Shown one piece after another: positions 54,441 through 64,000 of a stretch of 64,000 bases of DNA. The stretch lies in assembly GCF_044502415.1 (NCBI RefSeq), contig NZ_CP172402.1; one strand, given 5' to 3'. This DNA is from Haloimpatiens lingqiaonensis. GTDB taxonomy: Bacteria > Bacillota > Clostridia > Clostridiales > Clostridiaceae. How positions within the stretch are numbered: position 1 is the first letter of the stretch; each line of letters begins with the position of its first letter. Below the pieces are notes generated by a model. It had not been told where the DNA came from. It saw only the letters and a program-made list of their open reading frames with translations, and searched no databases. The translations under genes were made by a program, and so were the position numbers.

Positions 54441-54899
54441 TGTCTCCATCAAATAAAGTCCTATCATTATGCAAATTCATTTTAAAATGCAAATAAAGTT
54501 GTTGTATAAAACCATAGGGAAAAGGTATAAGGAATGCCTAGAAACTATGGTTTTTTATTAGAATTTTTATTAGAAGAGAAAAAGGATGCAAGGCTCAAGG
54601 GTAGTAAGGTAAATGGATTGGAAGATTGAATGGAAAAGAAAATGGAAGAATAAATGGACAAAATATCCCCTTATCCCTTGTTCCTAAATCCTATTATTTC
54701 CTCAATCCTAATAGAACTTTATTTTCATTTTTTGCCCTAATTTTTAAGAAATATAAGTACTTTATAAGGTCAGGTTCAAGGATTAAGGAATTAAATGGAT
54801 AATTGGAAGAGAATAACAAGCCAGTGTTTTCAAGGGTTTGAGGGGTGCTGGTGAGAGAACTTTATTTGAAAAAGGTGAGGAGTTTGTTTGATGAACACA
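54441..54899. mobile_element. Mini-element copy 2 (right end of the large element)
   Basis: A 459-bp unit with TGTCTCCATCAAATAAAGTC at its left and GTTTGATGAACACA at its right, in the same orientation as copy 1. Motif AAATAAAGT is at 54451 and 54491, its complement at 54716 and 54859. It is preceded by ATCTA but followed by AAAAG, so the flanks differ and it has no duplication of its own; its right flank matches the left flank of copy 1. The part at about 54479-54600 is more like the solo mini-element at 54944 than like copy 1. Confidence 0.75.
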
Positions 54900-54943
54900 A
54901 AAAGAAATATAAAAAGAAATATAAAAAGAAATATAAAAAGAAA
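54900..54943. repeat. Right target duplication and 12-bp tandem repeat
   Basis: AAAAG at 54900-54904 matches 7593-7597. The stretch repeats AAAAAGAAATAT about three and a half times before the next element. The repeats continue after 55393 (AGAAATATAAAAG), so this was one AT-rich tract just downstream of recR. Confidence 0.8.
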
Positions 54944-55393
54944 TGTCTAAATCAAATAAACTTCTTCCATTTTTTAAATGCCTGAAGTGAAGCAAATAAA
55001 GTAGTGTTAGAAAACCATAGGGAAAAGGTATAAGGAATGCCTTGGAACTATGGTTTTTTTATTAGATTTTTTATTAGAAAAGAAAATGGATACAAGGCCA
55101 AAGTTCAGATAAATCAATGAATTGAGAGATTGATTAGAAAAGAAAATGGATATGAGAAATGGATAAAAAACACTCATTTATCTTCATTCCAGAACATCAT
55201 TTTACAAGTACTTTATTTTCGGTTTTTGAGGTAAAAATCAGAAAATGTAAGGACTTTAGTGAGACAGGTTTAAGGGGAATGGAAATTAATAGGAAAATGG
55301 AAGAGAATAACAAATAAGTGTTTCCAAGGGGTTGAGGGAAATGTATGTGACTACTTTATTTAATTAAAACAATTTGTTTATTTTGTGAATACA
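54944..55393. mobile_element. Solo mini-element (MITE-like) with target duplication AGAAA
   Basis: A 450-bp noncoding unit. Left end TGTCTAAATCAAATAAAC, right end whose complement is TGTATTCACAAAATAAAC. It is flanked by AGAAA on both sides (54939-54943 and 55394-55398). Motifs AAATAAA[CG]T occur at 54954 and 54994 and complements at 55210 and 55353, as in the other copies. It has no genes, so it must be moved by TnsABCD-like proteins in trans. It also shows that the family inserted at this locus at least twice. Confidence 0.75.
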
Positions 55394-55416
55394 AGAAATA
55401 TAAAAGATTATATAAA

Positions 55417-55450
55417 ACTCTAAGCTAAAATTTTAGTTTAGGGTTTTTTT
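55417..55450 (+). terminator. Terminator, probably the former recR terminator
   Basis: ACTCTAAGCTAAAA and TTTTAGTTTAGGGT form a hairpin with no loop bases to spare, followed by seven T. It lies immediately behind the insertion tract, where the end of the recR transcript would be in the empty site. Confidence 0.7.
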
Positions 55451-55935
55451 CTTGCGCATCGTAGTGTTTTATTTACAAGGAATATTAATGCTAAAATAAC
55501 AAGGAAGGTAATTGAGAACTATCCACAATTACTTCATTGAAGTGGAAGCTTCTTGGTTAATATACCCAACGGTACAAGCTTACCCAAGCTAACTCTGCTC
55601 TTTCAGTTAAAAGAATTTATTTAAAAGAATTTATTTTAATCATACTTTGGTTATAAACTTCTCATTTATTGTCAATAATTTAAATAGACATTAAATGAGA
55701 AGTTTTTTATAGCTACAATTTTACTTAAAAGTGAAGTTATCAAAAGTTATATTTTGAAGCACTACAATAATTCAGCCCGTAAAGCATCGTATTTCTTTGA
55801 CTGTGGTAAGTTCATATAAGAAAAAAACATTTTACATAAGAATACAAGGTAATATTGTAAATAGTGAATTAATATGGCTTATAGAAGATGGATAATTTTG
55901 CACGAAAATATTAAATTACCGGAGAGGAGTTTTTC
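55451..55935 (+). other. Intergenic region before yaaL
   Basis: AT-rich, without a recognised gene. AACTTCTCATTTA (55656-55668) and TAAATGAGAAGTT (55692-55704) plus T6 form a second terminator-like hairpin. A GAGAGGAG ribosome site precedes the yaaL ATG. Confidence 0.6.
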
Positions 55936-56208
55936 ATGAAGGATAAAAGTTTTGAAGAAAATATGTTTAGTAGAATTAAATATACTGAGGAGCAGAAGGT
56001 AATAATAAGGGCTTTAGAAATTGCCATAAAAGAATTGGAATATGCCAGAGAGCTTTTTGAAACAGCAGACAATCCCAATTTAATTGATTATGCTATATAC
56101 AGAGAGGCCGCAGCAAATGCTAAATATGCATATCTTTTAAATCAAGCTAAATCTAAAAATATAAGGATAAATTCTTATATAATACAAGGAAATGATAGAG
56201 TGGTATAA
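55936..56208 (+). CDS. yaaL: DUF2508 family protein (YaaL)
   Basis: A 90-residue helical protein. The part ALEIAIKELEYARELFETAD followed by NPNLIDYAIYREAAANAKYAYLL is typical of DUF2508. ATG after GAGAGGAG. Its known place is between recR and bofA, as in Bacillus subtilis, which proves that the 47-kb element lies within a formerly continuous block. Function unknown. Confidence 0.85.
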   Translation: MKDKSFEENMFSRIKYTEEQKVIIRALEIAIKELEYARELFETADNPNLIDYAIYREAAANAKYAYLLNQAKSKNIRINSYIIQGNDRVV

Positions 56209-56503
56209 ATCAGTAACTTAACTTTTGTATATAAATTTTAATTTCTATGTTAGATGAATAAATGATCTTAATTTAAAATAGCTTTATTTTTCATTTTAGA
56301 TTTTATTTTATAACTGAAAATGTTGAATTAATTAAATATTAAAGTAATATATTAATAAAATGATGTATAATAATTATTATAAGATGTGTTAAAAAAGTGC
56401 TTCATAGAAAAGCGGAAGGAAAACACATTTGCTTGTCTGGCGGAGTAATTGCCACTTCCCGATAGGCAATTACTTAACTTATCACTTATTAGGGGGGATA
56501 GCT
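56209..56503 (+). promoter_or_regulatory. bofA leader with hairpin
   Basis: GTAATTGCC (56445-56453) and GGCAATTAC (56465-56473) form a 9-bp stem 30 bp before bofA, without a T run. The rest is AT-rich. It may be an RNA switch or a protein site; no known riboswitch class was recognised. Confidence 0.4.
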
Positions 56504-56758
56504 ATGGAATACATAGGATATTTTTTGATAGGTATAGTTCTAATGATTTTATTGGTAAAGTTATTAGCATGGCCGCTAAAAATATTATTAAAGTTGATAA
56601 TTAATGGTGTCTTGGGGGCAGTGTTATTAATTTTAGTAAATTTAGTAGGTGGAGCTTTTGGACTAACTATAGGAGTAAATGCAATTACTGCATTAATAGC
56701 AGGCTTTTTTGGAGTTCCGGGAGTTATATTTTTAATAATCTTTCAAAATCTATTGTAA
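56504..56758 (+). CDS. bofA: Pro-sigma-K processing inhibitor BofA
   Basis: A 84-residue membrane protein with hydrophobic segments (about residues 5-20, 27-50 and 60-80). The family's NLVGGAFGLTIGVNAITALI and the C-terminal AGFFGVPGVIFLIIFQNLL are well kept. ATG 56504 follows AGGGGGG. In Bacillus BofA holds the SpoIVFB protease inactive in the forespore membrane until signalled. Its presence marks the host as a spore former. Confidence 0.93.
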   Translation: MEYIGYFLIGIVLMILLVKLLAWPLKILLKLIINGVLGAVLLILVNLVGGAFGLTIGVNAITALIAGFFGVPGVIFLIIFQNLL

Positions 56759-56888
56759 TTTAGTTTACTCAGAAGAAGTCCATGCCATTGAAGAAAATGA
56801 GCAGTGAGCAGAGATAATGTGTTTATAAGAAGCCCTGTACCCTTGTGGTAGGGGAGATTCACAAAACCTAATATATTTAAAAAAGAAG

Positions 56889-56920
56889 TCTCCCATCATT
56901 TAAAGGTGGGAGATAAATTT
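56889..56920 (+). terminator. Terminator after bofA
   Basis: TCTCCCA (56889-56895) and TGGGAGA (56907-56913) with an 11-base loop, followed by a T-rich tail. Confidence 0.65.
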
Positions 56921-57178
56921 TTACAAACAAGTTTAATATATAAAAAACTTTTCCTAGTGTATCAGTATATAAAATCATAAGAAAAAGTGATAAAAGCAAA
57001 GATAATAGAGGATAATATAATTAAATGGAGGAATATCCGATAAAAGCACGAGTATATACGTGATATTATAAAACACGTCGCTGAAACGCGGCGAAACAGT
57101 TCAACAGAAAACAAACTTTAAAAATAACTTATAAGTTTAAAACAAACTAAAAAGTTAAGAAAAAAGTTTAAAAAAATG

Positions 57179-57207
57179 TTGACAAGAAAAAAGTTAAATG
57201 ATATAAT
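57179..57207 (+). promoter_or_regulatory. rRNA operon promoter
   Basis: Consensus TTGACA (57179-57184) and TATAAT (57202-57207) are separated by 17 bp, about 105 bp before the 16S gene. An AT-rich tract upstream (57120-57178) may act as an UP element. Confidence 0.9.
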
Positions 57208-57311
57208 GATTAAGTCGCTTGAAGCGGCAAACAAATTGGTCTTTGAAAATTAAACAGAGATGATGATGATAAATCATAAAGTCAGTGAATTTGAGTTTGA
57301 GATTGAACTTT

Positions 57312-62088
<4,777 letters not shown>

Positions 62089-62274
62089 AAAAGATAATTG
62101 ACAGTTGACAGTTGACAATTGACAATTGTCAATTAAAAGATTCTTCCACACTGTGCAATTTTGAAAGAACAATAAAGTTCTTTTATTCTAGAACCTAGAA
62201 CCTAGAACCTAGAACCTAGAACCTAGAATCTAGGACCTAGAATCTAGGACCTAGTACCTAATAATTACAAAGAA
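62089..62274 (+). repeat. 23S-5S spacer with 7-bp tandem repeats
   Basis: The palindrome TTGACAATTGTCAA lies near 62120. From 62188 to 62262 CTAGAAC and its variants (CTAGAAT, CTAGGAC) recur about ten times in tandem. Confidence 0.75.
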
Positions 62275-62391
62275 TCTGGTGATTATGGCTTGAAGGTAAC
62301 ACCCCTTCCCATTCCGAACAGGACGGTTAAGCTTCAAAGCGCCGATGGTACTGCAGGGGAAGCCCTGTGGGAGAGTAGGTCGTCGCCAGGT
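62275..62391 (+). rRNA. rrf: 5S ribosomal RNA
   Basis: About 117 nt, from TCTGGTGATTATGGC to GTCGTCGCCAGGT, with the conserved CCGAACAGGACGGTTAAG region. Confidence 0.93.
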
Positions 62392-62396
62392 CATTT

Positions 62397-62471
62397 GGCT
62401 CCTTGGTCAAGCGGTTAAGACACCACCCTTTCACGGTGGTAACAGGGGTTCGATTCCCCTAGGAGTCACCA
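62397..62471 (+). tRNA. tRNA-Glu (TTC)
   Basis: Acceptor GGCTCCT / AGGAGTC, anticodon loop CTTTCAC, T-arm GGTTCGATTCC, CCA encoded. First of six tRNAs following the 5S gene. Confidence 0.95.
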
Positions 62472-62483
62472 TTTTAATATTGT

Positions 62484-62567
62484 GCAGGTGTGGCGGAATT
62501 GGCAGACGCACTAGACTTAGGATCTAGCGCCTACGGCGTGGGGGTTCGACTCCCTTCACCTGCACCA
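62484..62567 (+). tRNA. tRNA-Leu (TAG)
   Basis: Class II tRNA with long variable arm (GCGCCTACGGCGT), anticodon loop CTTAGGA, acceptor GCAGGTG / CACCTGC, CCA encoded. Confidence 0.95.
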
Positions 62568-62576
62568 ACATATTAC

Positions 62577-62650
62577 GCGGGTGTTGCTCAATGGTAGAGC
62601 GCCAGCCTTCCAAGCTGGACACGAGGGTTCGATTCCCTTCACCCGCTCCA
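62577..62650 (+). tRNA. tRNA-Gly (TCC)
   Basis: Acceptor GCGGGTG / CACCCGC, anticodon loop CTTCCAA, CCA encoded. Confidence 0.95.
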
Positions 62651-62667
62651 TTTATGAAATTTATAAT

Positions 62668-62744
62668 GCGTCTTTAGCTCAGTTGGATAGAGCAACGGCC
62701 TTCTAAGCCGTGTGCCAGGGGTTCGACTCCCTTAAGACGCACCA
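62668..62744 (+). tRNA. tRNA-Arg (TCT)
   Basis: Acceptor GCGTCTT / AAGACGC, anticodon loop CTTCTAA, CCA encoded. Confidence 0.95.
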
Positions 62745-62753
62745 TTTATTTAT

Positions 62754-62828
62754 TGGGGTGTCGCCAAGCGGTAAGGCACCAGACTTTGACTCTGGCATTC
62801 GTAGGTTCGAATCCTGCCATCCCAGCCA
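62754..62828 (+). tRNA. tRNA-Gln (TTG)
   Basis: Acceptor TGGGGTG / CATCCCA with G-T pairing, anticodon loop CTTTGAC, CCA encoded. Confidence 0.95.
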
Positions 62829-62875
62829 TAAAGTTTCATGTGAGAAACTTAAATTAAACTTAAATACCATTTTCT

Positions 62876-62951
62876 GCGGAAGTGGCTCAGTTGGTAGAGC
62901 GCCACCTTGCCAAGGTGGATGTCGCGGGTTCGAGTCCCGTCTTCCGCTCCA
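62876..62951 (+). tRNA. tRNA-Gly (GCC)
   Basis: Acceptor GCGGAAG / CTTCCGC, anticodon loop TTGCCAA, CCA encoded. Last tRNA of the rRNA operon. Confidence 0.95.
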
Positions 62952-62959
62952 TATAGATT

Positions 62960-62987
62960 ACCTGACATTATTGTCAGGTTTTTTTTA
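62960..62987 (+). terminator. Terminator of the rRNA-tRNA operon
   Basis: ACCTGACA / TGTCAGGT with short loop and eight T. Confidence 0.9.
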
Positions 62988-63073
62988 TTATATAAAAGTG
63001 TAGAATTTACTAAATTATAAAGATTTTAAATAGATTATCCATATACTATTTGATTTTTATATAAACTGGAATA

Positions 63074-63102
63074 TTGACTATTACTTTATACTGTAGTATA
63101 AT
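63074..63102 (+). promoter_or_regulatory. Promoter of the tRNA-Glu/Gln pair
   Basis: TTGACT (63074-63079) and TATAAT (63097-63102), 17 bp apart, 22 bp before the first tRNA. Confidence 0.85.
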
Positions 63103-63124
63103 TTGTAAATGTCGGATGAAATAT

Positions 63125-63196
63125 GGCTCCTTGGTCAAGTGGTCAAGACTCCACCCTCTCACGGTGGCATCAGGGGTTCGAATCCCCTAGGAGTCA
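63125..63196 (+). tRNA. tRNA-Glu (CTC)
   Basis: Acceptor GGCTCCT / AGGAGTC, anticodon loop CTCTCAC, very like the tRNA-Glu at 62397. CCA is not encoded (CA then T run), unlike the operon tRNAs. Confidence 0.93.
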
Positions 63197-63222
63197 TTTT
63201 TACTTTTTTTGAAATATAATAT

Positions 63223-63297
63223 TGGGGTGTCGCCAAGCGGTAAGGCACGGGACTCTGACTCCCGCACTCGCAGGTTCGAATCCTGCCACCTCAGCCA
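63223..63297 (+). tRNA. tRNA-Gln (CTG)
   Basis: Acceptor TGGGGTG / CACCTCA, anticodon loop CTCTGAC, CCA encoded. With the preceding Glu tRNA it reads the G-ending codons of the same two amino acids as the operon copies. Confidence 0.94.
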
Positions 63298-63308
63298 AAT
63301 TAAAAAAC

Positions 63309-63346
63309 AAAACTCTTGTTCATTGTAACAGGAGTTTTATTTTTTT
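63309..63346 (+). terminator. Terminator of the tRNA pair
   Basis: AAAACTCTTGTT / AACAGGAGTTTT followed by a T-rich run. Confidence 0.85.
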
Positions 63347-63605
63347 ATAGAAAACCTCCAAGATTTTGATGGTCATATTAAAGGATGAGCGGGCATTAAT
63401 ATTAGTATCATACCTATTGTGACTTGTTACCTTGTTTTAAGTATTTTCAATTGTATATTTTATAGCAGTTATATAAATTATTATAAAAGTATATGTTATG
63501 ATATAATTAGTAAAAATAAACTATGTTAATATCTTTAATTAATTGTGGATAAACAAAAAAATATAATTTTGTATGTGGATAAATTGGATAAGGAATGGGT
63601 GTATT
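63347..63605 (+). other. Spacer before sfsA
   Basis: AT-rich; nothing recognised apart from a possible TATAAT-like -10 near 63500. The sfsA ribosome site is weak (AAGGAATGGGTG). Confidence 0.4.
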
Positions 63606-64000
63606 ATGAAAATAGATAAGAATATATTTAAAGCAGAATTTGTGAGAAGACCAAATAGATTTCAAGCATATGTAAAAATAGATGGAGAAGAGCAAATGGT
63701 ACATGTGCCTAACACAGGAAGATGCAAAGAAATTCTTTTACCGGGCTGTACTATCTTATTAAGGGAAGAAAATAATCCTACACGAAAAACTAAGTACGAT
63801 TTAATTGCAGGATATAAAGGGGAAAAACTTATAAATATAGATTCACAGGTTCCGAATAAAGTAGTAGAAGAGGCCTTAAGAGAAAATAGAATAGAGTCTT
63901 TATCAATGTATACGAATATTCAGCGAGAAAAATTTTTTGGGAATAGTAGATTTGATTTCAAATTAACTGATGATAATGGTCATGAATATTATTTAGAGGT
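63606..64000 (+). CDS. sfsA: SfsA family protein (3' end outside window)
   Basis: The first 131 codons of a sugar-fermentation-stimulation-type protein. The segments FVRRPNRFQAYVKIDGEE, VHVPNTGRCKEILLPG and DSQVPNKVVEEAL are diagnostic of the family, an OB-fold plus nuclease-like protein. ATG 63606 lies a short distance after a GGAATGGG site. The C-terminal conserved acidic part is beyond the window. The biochemical role is not settled; the E. coli gene affects maltose metabolism. Confidence 0.93.
   Translation, partial: MKIDKNIFKAEFVRRPNRFQAYVKIDGEEQMVHVPNTGRCKEILLPGCTILLREENNPTRKTKYDLIAGYKGEKLINIDSQVPNKVVEEALRENRIESLSMYTNIQREKFFGNSRFDFKLTDDNGHEYYLE

Larger units (their letters stand above)
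7598..54899. mobile_element. 47.3-kb Tn7-like element with plasmid-type backbone
   Basis: Outer ends: TGTCTCCATCAAATAAAGTC at the left, and at the right a sequence whose complement begins TGTGTTCATCAAACAAACTC. Over the first 22 positions 18 agree. The unit is flanked by the duplication AAAAG and splits the conserved recR-yaaL gene order. It holds tnsABCD (46.7-53.1 kb), parM-parR, a RepB-like primase with iterons, a tyrosine recombinase, a type I restriction system and other accessory genes. Each end contains a full 460-bp mini-element in direct orientation. The whole can be read either as one large Tn7-like transposon or, better, as a plasmid fused to the chromosome by replicative transposition of a mini-element. 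Confidence 0.85.

Noticed and set aside
54900..54943. CRISPR-like or VNTR array
   Set aside because: The 12-bp AAAAAGAAATAT units are uninterrupted, without spacers; this is a simple AT-rich tandem repeat at the insertion site.
56429..56503. Longer BofA N-terminus from 56429
   Set aside because: The extra residues overlap the leader hairpin and do not resemble BofA; ATG 56504 has an AGGGGGG site.

Overview
The window comes from a low-GC, spore-forming Firmicute, most likely Clostridium sensu lato. It carries the conserved dnaX - ybaB - recR - yaaL(DUF2508) - bofA - rRNA block known from Bacillus and Clostridium, an AT-rich sequence with strong Shine-Dalgarno sites, a sporulation gene (bofA), and a 16S-23S-5S operon followed by a tRNA cluster.

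Chromosomal left flank (1-7597). A copper-resistance locus on the minus strand (copA, cut by the window start, and csoR with its promoter and palindromic operator) is followed by a DDE insertion sequence. Then come dnaX, ybaB and recR on the plus strand.

Inserted element (7598-54899, about 47.3 kb). It sits 14 bp past the recR stop codon and separates recR from yaaL-bofA. The outer ends form an imperfect inverted repeat (TGTCTCCATCAAA... and its partner, 18 of 22 positions equal) and are flanked by a perfect 5-bp duplication, AAAAG. Each end carries a complete ~460-bp mini-element (7598-8059 and 54441-54899) in direct orientation, with repeated AAATAAAGT-type motifs that look like TnsB-binding sites. 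A third, solo mini-element with its own 5-bp duplication (AGAAA) lies next to it (54944-55393). The interior looks like a plasmid: parM-parR partition genes, a RepB-like primase next to iteron-like repeats, and a tyrosine recombinase. It also carries a complete Tn7-like tnsABCD operon. Its TnsA has Gln and Thr at two of the three positions expected to be catalytic. In Tn7, loss of TnsA cleavage turns cut-and-paste movement into replicative cointegrate formation. The layout here (target duplication - mini-element - plasmid-like backbone - mini-element - target duplication) is what a Tn7-type cointegrate would leave. This is the main finding.

Element cargo. It includes small accessory genes (9.1-11.1 kb), a SpoVS-like protein and a GGDEF diguanylate cyclase (14.2-15.7 kb), a HEPN-type protein, and a type I restriction-modification operon with a DUF262/DUF1524 nuclease inside it (hsdM-hsdS-DUF262-hsdR). 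Further on are a UPF0489 protein, a frameshifted nuclease-like gene, a family-6 uracil/hypoxanthine-DNA glycosylase, an XRE - ImmA/IrrE - PIN cassette, a very large KAP P-loop NTPase, an aminoglycoside-nucleotidyltransferase-like gene, and an NYN-domain protein beside tnsD. Much of this has the character of a defence island. Several genes are preceded by a promoter, a short leader and a terminator-like hairpin, which suggests attenuation or small RNAs.

Chromosomal right flank (55394-64000). It holds the terminator that probably belonged to recR, yaaL, bofA, one rRNA operon (16S, 23S, 5S, no tRNA in the 16S-23S spacer), tRNAs Glu, Leu, Gly, Arg, Gln, Gly, a separate tRNA-Glu(CTC)-Gln(CTG) unit with its own promoter, and the start of sfsA, cut by the window end. 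All calls are by eye; no database search was possible.
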